A stretch of 64,000 nt of DNA from Mycobacteriales bacterium (GCA_035714365.1 DASTMB010000008.1:62001-126000); one strand, 5' to 3'; shown: positions 20,301 to 29,298, counted from the first letter of the stretch. The notes: generated by a model not told the origin, from the letters alone. A program made the numbers and translations.

Positions 20301-20804
20301 ATGAGGGAACGGCGCCGCCTGGCGTCCGCGCCCGGCGCGCTCGTGCTCGCCGGGCTGCTGGCCTGCCTCGGGTCGGGTCCGGCCGCCGCGCAGGAGCCGA
20401 CCTGCCCGCCGACCAGGCCGCTCTGCTCCCCGACCCCGACGCCGACCGAGACGGGCCTGCCGACGCCGACCGGCACCCCGACGCCGACCCCCACGCCGAC
20501 CCCGACGCCGACCCCCACGCCGACGCGCACCCGCACGTACTCGCCGCGCCCGACCCGGACGCGTTCCCGGACGCCGTCGTTCTCGCCGACGCCGTCGCGG
20601 ACCCCCACGCCGACGGAGACCCCCACGCCGACGCCGAGCGCGACGACCGTCGCGCCGGTCGTCACGACGCCGCCGCCGGTCGCGAACGCCGGCAGCCGGA
20701 CGAGCACGACCGGCCTCGTCGTCGTCGGCCTGGTGCTCGTCGTGCTGCTCGGCGTCGGCGGCGCCGTCGGCCTGTACCTGACGCGGGAGACCGAGGCGGT
20801 ATAG
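20301..20804 (+). CDS. mucin-like Thr/Pro-rich surface protein
   Basis: The 167-residue protein has a signal peptide ([20 protein letters not shown]), a mature part dominated by repeated PTPTPT units at about residues 45-115, and a C-terminal membrane helix ([20 protein letters not shown]) before a short charged tail. It is therefore a single-pass, stalk-like extracellular protein that could be glycosylated on Thr. The coding repeat (CCGACG/CCGACC units, about 20430-20545 and 20590-20640) is a microsatellite and may vary in length. No functional domain is visible. Confidence 0.6.
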   Translation: MRERRRLASAPGALVLAGLLACLGSGPAAAQEPTCPPTRPLCSPTPTPTETGLPTPTGTPTPTPTPTPTPTPTPTRTRTYSPRPTRTRSRTPSFSPTPSRTPTPTETPTPTPSATTVAPVVTTPPPVANAGSRTSTTGLVVVGLVLVVLLGVGGAVGLYLTRETEAV

Positions 20805-20813
20805 GAAGGCGGC

Positions 20814-21152
20814 ATGCCGTCCGACTGCCTGTTCTGCCGGATCGTCGCCGGGGAGATCCCGGCGACGGTCGTCCACGAGACCGACCGGGTGCTCGCGTTC
20901 CGCGACATCGACCCGAAGGCGCCCATCCACGTCCTCGTGATCCCGAAGGCGCACGCCGAGACCATCGGCGCCCTCGCCCGCTCCGACGCGGCCGCCGCCG
21001 GCGAGGTCGTCGCCGCCGCGTCGCTCGTCGCCGAGCAGGAGGGGGTCGCCGACGGCTGGCGGCTCGTCGCCAACAACGGCGCCCCCGTGGGCCAGACGGT
21101 CTTCCACGCGCACCTGCACGTGCTCGGCGGCGGCCCGATCGGCGAGCTGTGA
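20814..21152 (+). CDS. HIT-family hydrolase (HinT-like)
   Basis: The 112-residue protein begins MPSDCLFCRIVAGEIPATVV, has the DIDPKAPIHVLVIPK strand and the histidine triad HAHLHVLGG near the C-terminus. HinT-type enzymes hydrolyse nucleoside phosphoramidates. Length and motifs are standard. An RBS (GGAAGG) lies 5 bases before the ATG. In actinobacteria this gene usually lies just upstream of phoH; here a beta-lactamase-like hydrolase intervenes, overlapping the HIT stop (GTGA). Confidence 0.92.
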   Translation: MPSDCLFCRIVAGEIPATVVHETDRVLAFRDIDPKAPIHVLVIPKAHAETIGALARSDAAAAGEVVAAASLVAEQEGVADGWRLVANNGAPVGQTVFHAHLHVLGGGPIGEL

Positions 21153-22483
21153 CGGCCGAGGCCGCCGCCGCCGCGTGCGCGGAGCTCGTGGCCAGGACCC
21201 AGTCCGAACGCCGCCTCCCGAGCATCAGCGCGACCGTCTTCCGCGGCGGTGAGCGCCTCTGGTACGGCGCGGCCGGCTCCGCGCGCCTCGACCCCGCGAC
21301 GCCGCCGGACAGCGGCACGCAGTACCGCATCGGCTCGATCACCAAGACGTTCACCGCCGTGCTCGTCCTCCAGCTCCGCGACGCCGGGCTGCTCGACCTG
21401 GACGACCCGGTGTCGGCGCACGTCCCCGAGGCCGCGCACGGCGACGCGACGGTCCGCCGCCTGCTCGCGCACCTGTCCGGGCTGCAGCGCGAGCCGGTCG
21501 GCGAGGTGTGGGAGAGCCTCGCCACGCCGTCCCGCGACGAGCTGCTCGCCAACCTCGCGGAGTCCGAGCGCGTCCTCCCGCCGCACTTCCGCTGGCACTA
21601 CTCGAACCTCGCCTACGCCGTCCTCGGCGAGGTCGTCGCCCGCCGCGCCGGCGGCACCTGGGAGGAGGCGCTCGCCGACCGCCTGCTCCGCCCGCTCGGC
21701 CTCGCCCGCACCACGCTCGCGCCCGAGGCGCCGTTCGCGCAGGGGTACCTCGTCCGCCCGTACGAGGACCGGGCCGCCGAGGAGCCGGACTTCGTCCTCA
21801 ACGGCGTCGCCGCGGCCGCGGCGCTCTGGTCGACCTGCGACGACCTGGCCCGCTGGGGCGCGTTCCTCCTCGAGCCCGACCCGGCGGTCCTGAAGCCGGA
21901 GACGCTGGCCGAGATGACGTCGGTGCACACCATGGCCGACCCGGACGGGTGGACGCTCGGCTGGGGTCTCGGGCTGATGCTGTTCCGCCGCGGCGAACGC
22001 CTCCTCGCCGGCCACACCGGCGGCATGCCCGGCCACGTCTCCGTCCTCGCCGTCTCGCGCAAGGACGGCGTCGGCGCGGCCGCGCTCTGCAACAACTCGG
22101 CCGGCTTCCCCGCCCGCATGATGGGGCCGCGGCTGGTCGAGACGTGGCTGGAGCACGACCCCGCGCCGGTCACGCCGTGGGCGCCCGGCGAGGGTGTCCC
22201 GGACGCGTACGCGGGCGTGCTGGGCCGCTGGTGGAGCGAGGGCGGCGAGTGGGTGTTCTCCTGGCGCGGCGGCCGCGTCGAGGCGTTGCCGGACGGCGCG
22301 CCGCCCGGCACGGCCGTGTCGGCGTTCGCGCCGGCGGGCGACGACACGCTCCGCTGCGTCGCCGGCCACGAGGAGGGGGAGTGGCTGCGGCTCGTCCGCG
22401 ACGGCTCCGGCGCGGTCGTCAAGATGTACTGGGCGACGTACCCGCTCACCCGCGAGCAGTCGACGTTCGGCTCGACGGGCTAA
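21149..22483 (+). CDS. serine hydrolase of the beta-lactamase/class C PBP family
   Basis: The 444-residue protein starts at the GTG overlapping the HIT gene stop. It has the SxxK nucleophile motif in YRIGSITKTFTAVLVLQL (about residue 67), the Tyr-x-Asn motif in WHYSNLAYAVLGEV, and HTGGMPG as the KTG-equivalent. No signal peptide is seen, so it is probably cytoplasmic, resembling EstB/ClbP-like esterases and peptidases more than resistance beta-lactamases. Its TAA (22481-22483) is part of the phoH -10 element. Confidence 0.8.
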   Translation: MTAEAAAAACAELVARTQSERRLPSISATVFRGGERLWYGAAGSARLDPATPPDSGTQYRIGSITKTFTAVLVLQLRDAGLLDLDDPVSAHVPEAAHGDATVRRLLAHLSGLQREPVGEVWESLATPSRDELLANLAESERVLPPHFRWHYSNLAYAVLGEVVARRAGGTWEEALADRLLRPLGLARTTLAPEAPFAQGYLVRPYEDRAAEEPDFVLNGVAAAAALWSTCDDLARWGAFLLEPDPAVLKPETLAEMTSVHTMADPDGWTLGWGLGLMLFRRGERLLAGHTGGMPGHVSVLAVSRKDGVGAAALCNNSAGFPARMMGPRLVETWLEHDPAPVTPWAPGEGVPDAYAGVLGRWWSEGGEWVFSWRGGRVEALPDGAPPGTAVSAFAPAGDDTLRCVAGHEEGEWLRLVRDGSGAVVKMYWATYPLTREQSTFGSTG

Positions 22484-22486
22484 AAT
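22481..22486 (+). promoter_or_regulatory. phoH -10 element, leaderless
   Basis: TAAAAT, whose first three bases are the stop codon of the upstream hydrolase, lies 7 bases before the phoH ATG. Transcription would start at or next to the initiation codon, and no Shine-Dalgarno is present. A clear -35 is not visible. Confidence 0.5.
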
Positions 22487-22493
22487 CGAGCCG

Positions 22494-23510
22494 ATGGCCG
22501 ACACCGTGAAGACGAAGATCGTGGTGCCCGGCGCGCACTCGATGGTGAGCCTGCTCGGCCAGCGCGACGAGCTGCTCGCGATCATCGAGCGGGCGTTCCG
22601 GTCCGACATCATGGTCCGTGGCAACGAGATCACCGTCACCGGCGACGGCGACGAGGCGGCGCTGGCCGTCCGCGTGTTCGAGGAGCTGATCGCCCTGCTC
22701 GACAAGGGCGACGTGCTCACCGGCGAGACCGTCGAACGTTCCGTGTCGATGCTGCGCCGCGCCGACACCGACCACCCGGCCGAGGTGCTCTCGCTCAACA
22801 TCCTGTCGACCCGCGGCCGCACCATCCGTCCCAAGACGCTGAACCAGAAGCGCTACGTCGACGCGATCGACAAGCACACGATCGTCTTCGGCATCGGCCC
22901 GGCCGGCACCGGCAAGACCTACCTCGCCATGGCCAAGGCCGTGCAGGCGCTCCAGGGCAAGCAGGTCAACCGCATCATCCTCACCCGCCCCGCCGTCGAG
23001 GCGGGGGAGCGGCTCGGGTTCCTGCCCGGCACGCTGTACGAGAAGATCGACCCGTACCTGCGGCCGCTCTACGACGCCCTGCACGACATGATCGACCCGG
23101 AATCAATTCCACGATTAATGGCTGCGGGAACAATTGAAGTGGCGCCATTAGCGTATATGCGTGGCCGCACCCTTAATGATGCATTCATCATTCTCGATGA
23201 AGCGCAGAACACTTCTCCCGAGCAGATGAAGATGTTCCTCACCCGGCTCGGGTTCGGGTCGAAGATCGTCGTCACCGGCGACGTCACCCAGGTCGACCTG
23301 CCGACCGGCACCAAGAGCGGCCTGCGCGTCGTGCGCGAGATCCTCGACGGCGTCGAGGACGTCCACTTCGCGACGCTGACGAGCACCGACGTCGTGCGGC
23401 ACAAGCTCGTCAGCGAGATCGTCGACGCGTACGCGCGCTTCGACGCCGAGGAGTCCGCCGCGCGCGCGACGACTCCCGCCCGCGGCCAGCGCCGGCCGCG
23501 GCGCGACTGA
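22494..23510 (+). CDS. phoH: PhoH-family ATPase
   Basis: The 338-residue protein has an N-terminal KH-like part, then Walker [20 protein letters not shown] at about residues 139-157, [17 protein letters not shown], the Walker B segment [19 protein letters not shown], and GDVTQVDLP. It is the PhoH/YbeZ protein that works with YbeY in rRNA maturation and ribosome quality control; ybeY is next. The ATG follows a TAAAAT -10 by 7 bases. Oddity: codons for residues 203-242 (23100-23219) are strikingly AT-rich, including two TTA leucines, unlike the rest of the gene. Confidence 0.93.
   Translation: MADTVKTKIVVPGAHSMVSLLGQRDELLAIIERAFRSDIMVRGNEITVTGDGDEAALAVRVFEELIALLDKGDVLTGETVERSVSMLRRADTDHPAEVLSLNILSTRGRTIRPKTLNQKRYVDAIDKHTIVFGIGPAGTGKTYLAMAKAVQALQGKQVNRIILTRPAVEAGERLGFLPGTLYEKIDPYLRPLYDALHDMIDPESIPRLMAAGTIEVAPLAYMRGRTLNDAFIILDEAQNTSPEQMKMFLTRLGFGSKIVVTGDVTQVDLPTGTKSGLRVVREILDGVEDVHFATLTSTDVVRHKLVSEIVDAYARFDAEESAARATTPARGQRRPRRD
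23100..23219 (+). other. AT-rich codon island inside phoH
   Basis: Of the 40 codons here 24 end in A or T, against almost none on either side, and two are TTA (23115, 23148). The encoded residues are the normal conserved PhoH sequence through the Walker B start, so the anomaly is at synonymous level. Boundaries are sharp: GAC-CCG before and CCC-GAG-CAG after. Confidence 0.85.
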
Positions 23511-23511
23511 C

Positions 23512-23988
23512 GTGGCGATCTTCGTCGCGAACGAGAGCGGCGCCACCGTGGACGAGCAGTCCCTCGTCGCGCTGGCCCGGCACGTCCTCGACCAGATGGG
23601 CGTCGCCCCGATGGCCGAGCTGTCGATCCTGCTGGTCGACGTCGGCGCGATGGAGCAGCTCCACGTGCGCTGGATGAACGAGCCCGGCCCGACGGACGTG
23701 CTCGCGTTCCCGATGGACGAGCTCGAGGGCACCCGCATGGTCGCCCACCCGGGCGACGACGACGAGCCGGAGCCGGCGCTGCTCGGCGACGTCGTGCTCT
23801 GCCCGGAGGTCGCCGCCGCGCAGGCGGTGACGGCCGGCCACTCCACGGAGGACGAGCTGCACCTGCTCTGCACGCACGGCGTCCTGCACCTGCTCGGCTA
23901 CGACCACGGCGAGCCCGAGGAGGAGCAGGCGATGTTCCGGGAGCAGGCGCGGCTGCTCGCGTCCTGGCGCGCCGCCCGCGATGTCTGA
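23512..23988 (+). CDS. ybeY: endoribonuclease YbeY
   Basis: The 158-residue protein has the zinc site [11 protein letters not shown] near residues 122-132 and the [11 protein letters not shown] strand typical of YbeY. It takes part in 16S rRNA 3'-end maturation and 70S quality control with PhoH. The GTG start at 23512 is next to the phoH stop (23508-23510), and its own stop overlaps the following ATG by 8 bases, so phoH, ybeY and the CNNM gene form a coupled operon. Confidence 0.93.
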   Translation: MAIFVANESGATVDEQSLVALARHVLDQMGVAPMAELSILLVDVGAMEQLHVRWMNEPGPTDVLAFPMDELEGTRMVAHPGDDDEPEPALLGDVVLCPEVAAAQAVTAGHSTEDELHLLCTHGVLHLLGYDHGEPEEEQAMFREQARLLASWRAARDV

Positions 23989-25234
23989 CGTCCCGCTGCT
24001 CGCCGTCGCGTTCGCGCTGGTCGTCGTCGCGGGCGCGTTCGCGATGGTCGAGACGGCGATCTCGCGCACGTCGCGGGTCCGCGCCGACGGGCTGCTCCGC
24101 GAGGGCCGCCGCGGCGCCGAGCGCCTCGCCATCGTCGCCACCGACACCCCGCGCTACCTCAACGTCGTGCTGCTGCTGCGCATGGCCGCCGAGCTGACCG
24201 CCGTGACGATCGTCGCCGACCTCATCATCGTGGCCCGCGGCGGCCCGGGCCGGTGGTCCATCGTCATCGCGGCGTCGTTGATGACCGTCGTGTCGTACGT
24301 GCTCGTCGGCGTCGCGCCGCGCACGCTCGGCGCGCAGCACGCCGACACGATCGCGCTGCGCTGCGCCGGCGCGGTGATCGGGCTGACCCGTGTCCTCGGG
24401 CCGTTGCCGAAGCTGCTGATCCTCGTCGGCAACGCCGTCACGCCCGGCCGCGGCTTCCCGAGCGGGCCGTTCGCCAACGAGGCGGAGCTGCGCGACCTCG
24501 TCGACCTCGCGGAGGAGCGCCAGGTCATCGAGGAGGGCGAGCGGGTGATGATCCACTCGGTCATCGAGCTCGGCGACACGCTCGTCCGCGAGGTGATGGT
24601 GCCGCGCCCGGACATCGTGTTCATCGAGCGCGGCAAGACCGTCCGCCAGGCCCTCTCGCTCGCGCTGCGCTCCGGCTTCTCCCGCATCCCCGTCATCGGC
24701 GACTCCGCCGACGACGTGCTCGGCGTCGCCTACCTCAAGGACCTGGTCCGCCGCTCGCAGGAGGGGAAGGACGAGGCGAAGGTGGAGGAGTGCGCGCGGG
24801 CGGCGACGTTCGTGCCGGACTCGAAGCCGGTGGACGAGCTGCTCCGCGAGATGCAGGCCGGCCAGATCCACATCGCGGTCGTCATCGACGAGTACGGCGG
24901 CACCGCCGGCATCGTCACCATCGAGGACATCCTCGAGGAGATCGTCGGCGAGATCGCCGACGAGTACGACCGGGAGGTGCCGCCGGTCGAGCGCGTCTCC
25001 GACGACTGCGTCCGCGTCACCGCGCGGCTGCCGATCGACGAGGTCAACGAGCTGTTCGACGTGACGCTGGAGTTCGAGGACGTGGAGACCGTCGGCGGCC
25101 TGCTCGCCGCCGAGCTCGGCCGGGTGCCGATCCCGGGCGCGACCGTCACGCTGGAGGGGCTGACGTTCGTCGCGGAGTCGGCGAAGGGCCGCCGCAACCG
25201 CATCGGCACCGTGCTCATCACCCGGCGCGCGTGA
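23981..25234 (+). CDS. CNNM/CorC-type transporter (hemolysin C-like)
   Basis: The 417-residue protein has a DUF21/CNNM membrane domain in the first 140 residues ([20 protein letters not shown] onward, with [19 protein letters not shown]). It is followed by paired CBS domains ([19 protein letters not shown] and [18 protein letters not shown] with [14 protein letters not shown]-like sequence) and a C-terminal CorC_HlyC domain. The family exports magnesium or is linked to Mg/Co resistance; older names such as hemolysin are misleading. It overlaps ybeY at its start and converges on bioY with a 17-base overlap. Confidence 0.88.
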   Translation: MSDVPLLAVAFALVVVAGAFAMVETAISRTSRVRADGLLREGRRGAERLAIVATDTPRYLNVVLLLRMAAELTAVTIVADLIIVARGGPGRWSIVIAASLMTVVSYVLVGVAPRTLGAQHADTIALRCAGAVIGLTRVLGPLPKLLILVGNAVTPGRGFPSGPFANEAELRDLVDLAEERQVIEEGERVMIHSVIELGDTLVREVMVPRPDIVFIERGKTVRQALSLALRSGFSRIPVIGDSADDVLGVAYLKDLVRRSQEGKDEAKVEECARAATFVPDSKPVDELLREMQAGQIHIAVVIDEYGGTAGIVTIEDILEEIVGEIADEYDREVPPVERVSDDCVRVTARLPIDEVNELFDVTLEFEDVETVGGLLAAELGRVPIPGATVTLEGLTFVAESAKGRRNRIGTVLITRRA

Positions 25235-25796
25235 GCCGCCACGCCGCCGGCAGCAGCCCCGCCGCGAGCAGCACCTTCACCGCGTCGCCCACGAGGAACG
25301 GCCGCGCCCCCAGCGCCAGCGCCCGGCCGAGACCGACGTGCAACGAAGCCGCCAGCCACGGCACACCCACCGCGTAGACGAGCAGCGTGCCGAGCGCCAT
25401 CGTCGCGACCGTGCGGGCGGGCGTGCGGTCGCCGCCGCGCGCGGCCAGCGCGCCGACGACGGTGGCCGCGACGACGAAGCCGAGCACGTAGCCGAACGTC
25501 GGCCCGCCCCAGCCGGACCGGTGGGCGGCGTACCACGGCAGGCCGGCCGCGCCGGCGGCGAGGTAGAGCAGCGTGCTCGCGAACGCCCGCCACGTCCCGA
25601 ACGCCGCCCCCACCAGCAGCACCGCGAGCGTCTGGCCGGTGACCGGCACGGGCGTGCCGGGGATGCGTACCGACACCTGGGCGGCGAGCCCGGTGAACGC
25701 CGCCCCGGCGGCGACCAGCGCCACGTCGCGCAGCCGCGTTCCGGGCAGCAGGTCGGCGAGCACGAGCGGGCGGTGCGGCACGGCGGCGTCGGTCAA
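25218..25796 (-). CDS. bioY: biotin transporter substrate-binding subunit BioY
   Basis: The 192-residue membrane protein has the BioY signature IPGTPVPVTGQTLAVLLVGAAFG split over two helices and GFVVAATVVGAL. BioY is the S component of the ECF biotin importer; some BioYs work without an energising module, and no bioM/bioN is seen next to it here. Six hydrophobic helices are present. The gene ends 17 bases inside the 3' end of the CNNM gene on the opposite strand. Confidence 0.88.
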   Translation of the reverse strand: MTDAAVPHRPLVLADLLPGTRLRDVALVAAGAAFTGLAAQVSVRIPGTPVPVTGQTLAVLLVGAAFGTWRAFASTLLYLAAGAAGLPWYAAHRSGWGGPTFGYVLGFVVAATVVGALAARGGDRTPARTVATMALGTLLVYAVGVPWLAASLHVGLGRALALGARPFLVGDAVKVLLAAGLLPAAWRLTRAG

Positions 25797-25852
25797 CGTG
25801 TCCTCCTCGGGTCGGGGTTCCAGAGGAGCCGTACGCGCGCCGGGCCCCGGCG

Positions 25853-25881
25853 TGACGCGGCGCGGCGCCGACGCGCCGTCA
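25853..25881 (-). terminator. terminator-like hairpin overlapping the DevR-like stop codon
   Basis: TGAC/GTCA plus GGCGCG/CGCGCC form an interrupted stem (25853-25864 with 25872-25881) whose outer arm includes the regulator's stop codon. It separates this operon from bioY. Confidence 0.4.
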
Positions 25882-26544
25882 GACGGGCGCCTGCGCGCGC
25901 CGCGAGCGCTCGCGCACCGCCGCGCCGTAGACGGCGGCCTGGGCGCGGCGTTGCAGGCCGAGCTTGGCGAAGATGCTCGACACGTAGTTCTTCACGGTCT
26001 TCTCCGCGAGGAACATCTCGCCGGCGATCTGGCGGTTCGTCAGGCCGTCGGTGAGCAGGTCGAGCACCCGGCGCTCCTGCTCGGTGAGCCCGGCCAGCCG
26101 CGGGTCGCGGCGCGGTGGGTGGCGCAGCCGTTCGAGGACGCGGCCGGTGACGTGCGGGTCGAGCAGCGAGCCGCCGTAGCCGACGGTGCGGACCGCCGCG
26201 ACCAGGTCGTCGCCGTGGATGCGCTTGAGCACGTAGCCCGCGGCCCCGGCGAGGATCGAGTCGTAGAGCGCCTCGTCGTCGGCGAACGACGTCAGCATCA
26301 GCACCCGCAGCCCCGGCTGGGCGGAGCGCAGGTCGCGGCAGAGCGTGACGCCGTCGCCGTCGGGCAGGCGGACGTCGACCACCGCGACGTCGGGCCGCAA
26401 CGCGGGGACGCGCGCGAGCGCGTCCGCGACCGTGCCGGCCTCGCCGACGACCACGATCCCCGGGTCGCTGCCCAGCAGGTCGCGGACGCCGAGGCGGACC
26501 ACCTCGTGGTCGTCCACGAGGAACACCGTGACGGCGTCAGGCAT
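25879..26544 (-). CDS. NarL/LuxR-family response regulator (DevR/DosR-like)
   Basis: The 221-residue protein has a receiver domain ([28 protein letters not shown] with the phospho-Asp near residue 56, and [17 protein letters not shown]). A LuxR-type HTH follows ([20 protein letters not shown] then [20 protein letters not shown]). The order and the KTVKNYVS recognition helix resemble DevR/DosR, the hypoxia regulator. No kinase gene is adjacent. The start overlaps the flavodoxin gene by 8 bases, so the two are co-transcribed. A GGGACG-AA-CGTCCC palindrome lies upstream of the flavodoxin gene. Confidence 0.82.
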   Translation of the reverse strand: MPDAVTVFLVDDHEVVRLGVRDLLGSDPGIVVVGEAGTVADALARVPALRPDVAVVDVRLPDGDGVTLCRDLRSAQPGLRVLMLTSFADDEALYDSILAGAAGYVLKRIHGDDLVAAVRTVGYGGSLLDPHVTGRVLERLRHPPRRDPRLAGLTEQERRVLDLLTDGLTNRQIAGEMFLAEKTVKNYVSSIFAKLGLQRRAQAAVYGAAVRERSRRAQAPV

Positions 26545-27064
26545 GGCTGGGCTCCCGCCGTGCGGTGCCCGCGGCGCAGGTGGTCGCGACCTCGGCGGCC
26601 CAGGCGCGGACGGCGGCCCAGTCGCGGGCGTCGCAGGCGGGCATCCGGTTGAACGGGAACCGCAGCTCCTCCGGGCGGACCACGCCGCCGAAGACCGCAA
26701 CCCAGCGCGGCGAGAGCTCCGGCGCGCGCGCCAGCGCGGCGTCGAGCTGCGCGCGCGACGCGGCGACGTCGGCCGGCTCCAGCGTCCGCGGCCCCATCGC
26801 GAAGACCGCGAGGTCGCGCTCGTCGAGCCGGGACCGCAGCCGCTTCAGCAGCCGCCGCGCGGCCGGGTGCCACCGCCCCGTGTAGAGCGCGCCGCCCAGC
26901 ACCACCGTCGCGTACCGCGACACCTCGCGGACGTCGCGCGCGTCGCGCACGTCCACCGCCAGCCCGTGCAGCCGCAGCAGGTCCGCGACCGCCTCCGCCA
27001 CCTCGCGCACCGACCCGTGCTTCGAGCCGTACGCCACCAGCACGCGTCCCGACGTCTCGTCCAT
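26537..27064 (-). CDS. flavodoxin-domain protein (HemG-like)
   Basis: The 175-residue protein begins [20 protein letters not shown], with the FMN phosphate loop GSKHGSV, then [20 protein letters not shown] and [11 protein letters not shown]. It belongs to the long-chain flavodoxin/protoporphyrinogen-oxidase HemG-like group common next to DosR-type regulators in actinobacteria. Its electron partner is unknown. It is the first gene of the two-gene operon with the DevR-like regulator, 72 bases downstream of a DosR-box-like palindrome. Confidence 0.75.
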   Translation of the reverse strand: MDETSGRVLVAYGSKHGSVREVAEAVADLLRLHGLAVDVRDARDVREVSRYATVVLGGALYTGRWHPAARRLLKRLRSRLDERDLAVFAMGPRTLEPADVAASRAQLDAALARAPELSPRWVAVFGGVVRPEELRFPFNRMPACDARDWAAVRAWAAEVATTCAAGTARREPSHA

Positions 27065-27135
27065 GACCGCCTCCTCGGTCCCCGACGCTAGGCGCCGCGC
27101 GCCGCGCCCACCCGGGCCGGTCGCACCCGGCCCGC

Positions 27136-27149
27136 GGGACGAACGTCCC
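27136..27149. promoter_or_regulatory. DosR-box-like palindrome
   Basis: GGGACG-AA-CGTCCC has 6-bp perfect arms around a 2-base centre, the same architecture as the core of the mycobacterial DosR box (GGGACT-WW-AGTCCC). It lies between the flavodoxin/DevR-like operon and a divergent membrane-protein gene. Binding by the adjacent regulator is inferred. Confidence 0.5.
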
Positions 27150-27275
27150 GTCCCGCGCCCCGGCCGGACGCCCCCTCAACGCGGGCCGCCCGCCTCTCCC
27201 GCGCGGCCGCGCCGCGCGCGACGGTGGCACCGGCGCGGCGGGCGCCGCGCATTGGCCCCGAGAGGGTGAGGACGT

Positions 27276-28145
27276 ATGCAGACCGCCGTCAGTCCCGAAC
27301 CGCGGCTCGCGCCGCCCCCGATCCGCGTCCCCCGCGCGCACGGCTGGTCCGCCGGCCACCTGCTCGCCGCCGTCGTGGTCGTGCTCATGGTCGCGACCTC
27401 GCTCGGCGGGCTGCTCGCGGCCGGCTTCTACACCGACGGCACCTGGGCCAGGTCGGCGTTCCGCGGCAACGACCTGGCGACGCTGGCCGTCGCGGCGCCG
27501 CTGCTCGGCACCGCCCTCGCGTACTCCGTCCGCGGCTCGCTGCGCGGGCGGCTGGTCACGCTCGGCATGCTCGGCTACGGCGTCTACAACTACGCGTTCT
27601 ACGTGTTCGGCGCGGCGTGGAACGACTGGTTCCTGCTGCACGTCGCCGCCCTCGTCGCCTCCCTCTACGGCCTGCTGCTGCTCGCCGCGGGACTCGACCG
27701 CGAACGCCTCGCGCGCGCGGTGACGCCGGGCGTGCCGCGGCGCGCGGTGGCGGCGTTCACGGCGTTCACCGGGCTGGTGCTGGCGGGCCTGTGGACCTGG
27801 CTGTCGCTGCGCTACGCCGTCACCGGCGAGCTCGACACCGGCACCACGCCGGCGGACGCGATGCACCTCGTGTTCGCGCTCGACCTGACGCTGATGGCGC
27901 CGGCGCTGGTCGCCGCGGCGGTGCTGCTGTGGCGGGACACCGCAGCCGGGTTCGCCGCGGCCGTCGCCGCGAACGTCCTCGGCGGCGCGTACCAGGTCGC
28001 GCTCGCGAGCGGCGCGCAGTTCCAGGCGGACGCCGGCATCGCGGGCAAGGGCTGGTTCAGCCTGCCCGGCCTGTTCGTGACGATCGGGTCCGTCGCGGCC
28101 GCGGCCGTGCTGCTGCGCCACGTCCGGTCCGGCAGCAGGACGTGA
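27276..28145 (+). CDS. multi-pass membrane protein of unknown function
   Basis: The 289-residue protein has about eight hydrophobic segments, starting HLLAAVVVVLMVATSLGGLL, and few charged residues apart from short loops. The motif GYGVYNYAFYVFGAAWNDWF stands out in its fourth helix region, and two more conserved-looking acidic positions occur in TPADAMHLVFALDLTLMAP. I do not recognise a named family. Its position, divergent from a DevR-like regulator across a DosR-box-like site, suggests it may be induced under low oxygen or related stress. Confidence 0.6.
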   Translation: MQTAVSPEPRLAPPPIRVPRAHGWSAGHLLAAVVVVLMVATSLGGLLAAGFYTDGTWARSAFRGNDLATLAVAAPLLGTALAYSVRGSLRGRLVTLGMLGYGVYNYAFYVFGAAWNDWFLLHVAALVASLYGLLLLAAGLDRERLARAVTPGVPRRAVAAFTAFTGLVLAGLWTWLSLRYAVTGELDTGTTPADAMHLVFALDLTLMAPALVAAAVLLWRDTAAGFAAAVAANVLGGAYQVALASGAQFQADAGIAGKGWFSLPGLFVTIGSVAAAAVLLRHVRSGSRT

Positions 28146-28157
28146 CGGTCCGGGCGG

Positions 28158-28502
28158 CTACGCCGTGAGCGCGACCGCCGCGGCGGCGACGGCGAGGCCC
28201 CCCGCGAGGCTGCCGAGCATCGTCGCCGCGGCCTTCGCGTACGCGCCGTCCGCCGCCAGCCGCACCGTCTCCCACGACAGGGTGCTCCACGTCGTGAACG
28301 CCCCGCAGAAGCCGGTCCCCACCAGCGCCTCCGTCCCCGTCCCGGGGTGCCGCCCGGCCAGCAGGCCGAGCACCAGCGAGCCCAGGACGTTGACCGCGAA
28401 CGTCCCCCACGGCAGGCCGCCGCGCCGCCCCACCCACCCGTCGAGCAGGTAGCGCGCCGGGGCGCCGACGGCCGCGCCGAGCGCGATCGCGAGCACGATC
28501 AC
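28158..28502 (-). CDS. crcB: fluoride exporter CrcB (second copy)
   Basis: The 114-residue, four-helix protein has the Fluc/CrcB pattern GAAVGAPARYLLDGWV, the WGTFAVNVLGSLVLGLLAG stretch and GFCGAFTTWSTLSWET, which carry the pore Asn, Phe and Thr/Ser residues. Paired crcB genes encode heterodimeric fluoride channels. The GTG start overlaps the stop of the upstream crcB (GTGA at 28502-28499). Confidence 0.88.
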   Translation of the reverse strand: MIVLAIALGAAVGAPARYLLDGWVGRRGGLPWGTFAVNVLGSLVLGLLAGRHPGTGTEALVGTGFCGAFTTWSTLSWETVRLAADGAYAKAAATMLGSLAGGLAVAAAAVALTA

Positions 28503-29023
28503 GGCGACCGCCGTCCCGCGAGCGCGCGCCCGGCGGCGATCCCCGCGGCCGTCGCCAGCAGCCCAGCCGCCACGGTCGCGGCGACGTACGCCGCCGCCGT
28601 CCCGCCGCGGCCGTCGCGCGCCAGCAGCACCGCCTGCACCACGAGCGCGCTGAACGTCGTGTACGACGCGACGAACCCCACCGCCGCGAACGCCCGCACG
28701 TACCGCGCCGGCGGCCACGTCTCCACGACCAGCACGAGCAGCAGGCCGAGCGCGAGGCAGCCGGACGTGTTGACGAAGAACGTCGCCAGCGGGAAGCCGC
28801 CGCGCGGCGCCGCCACCGCGAGGCCGACGCCGTAGCGTGCCAGCGCGCCGAGCACCCCGCCCGCCGACACCGCCGCGAGCACGCGCGGCTCGGCCTGACG
28901 GCCGCCCGCGGCCGGCGCGCCGGGGTCCGGCGGCAGCGCCGCGTCGCCGTCCGTGCTCCACCTCCGCGCTCGTGAACATCGTGGCCCGGCAGGTGCCACC
29001 CGGTGCGGCGCCGAAACCCGCAC
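28499..29023 (-). CDS. crcB: fluoride exporter CrcB (first copy, N-terminally extended)
   Basis: The core is four helices with GGVLGALARYGVGLAV, FPLATFFVNTSGCLALGLLL and GFVASYTTFSALVVQ, the Fluc signatures. It is encoded directly before and coupled to the second crcB, as is typical for two-gene Fluc systems. The longest frame gives 174 residues, but the first 50 are Arg/Pro-rich and lack a good Shine-Dalgarno, so the true start is probably internal (a GTG near the codon for VLAAVSAGG). No fluoride riboswitch was recognised upstream. Confidence 0.8.
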   Translation of the reverse strand: MRVSAPHRVAPAGPRCSRARRWSTDGDAALPPDPGAPAAGGRQAEPRVLAAVSAGGVLGALARYGVGLAVAAPRGGFPLATFFVNTSGCLALGLLLVLVVETWPPARYVRAFAAVGFVASYTTFSALVVQAVLLARDGRGGTAAAYVAATVAAGLLATAAGIAAGRALAGRRSP

Positions 29024-29072
29024 CGTCCGCCCCTACACTCCCGCAGATCCCCGCCACCCGGAGAGAGGTTCC

Positions 29073-29240
29073 ATGAAGCGGCTCACCCTGAAGGTCGAAC
29101 GACTCGCCGAGCTCGACGCCGACGAGCTGCACGAGGTCGCCGGCGGCACCTACACCGGCGCGCCCGGCTGCATCGTGTCGTACCAGCCGCCGTGCCTCTC
29201 GGTGCTCTGCTCCTTCGTCGACTGCATCAAGACCCGCTGA
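29073..29240 (+). CDS. RiPP-like precursor peptide with double-Gly leader (copy 1)
   Basis: A 55-residue peptide. The leader is MKRLTLKVERLAELDADELH then EVAGG, ending in a double-glycine cleavage motif. The core of about 30 residues has four Cys (Cys33, Cys41, Cys46, Cys51) and Ser/Thr. The leader pattern L-T-L-K-x-E-x-L-x-E-L is that of actinobacterial class I lanthipeptide-like precursors, and copy 2 at 32812-32976 shares it. RBS GAGAGAGG precedes the ATG, and a TACACT lies about 35 bases upstream as a possible -10. No modifying enzyme (LanB/LanC, LanM, YcaO, radical-SAM maturase) is encoded nearby. Modification is therefore speculative. Confidence 0.6.
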   Translation: MKRLTLKVERLAELDADELHEVAGGTYTGAPGCIVSYQPPCLSVLCSFVDCIKTR

Positions 29241-29252
29241 ACCCGGCTCACC

Positions 29253-29292
29253 CGAGGGCGGCGCGCGCGTACCACCGCGCGCGCCGCCCTCG
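29253..29292. terminator. strong terminator hairpin after the RiPP-like gene
   Basis: A 17-bp perfect stem (29253-29269 with 29276-29292) with a 6-base loop lies between the converging peptide gene and the cupin gene and can serve both. Confidence 0.8.
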
Positions 29293-29298
29293 CGGCGT

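Noticed and set aside
20436-20640. Possible CRISPR-like or tandem-repeat array
   Set aside because: It is the CCGACG/CCGACC microsatellite coding for Pro-Thr repeats, with no spacers.
28966-29072. Fluoride riboswitch upstream of crcB
   Set aside because: No crcB-motif stems were recognised in the region upstream of the tandem crcB genes.
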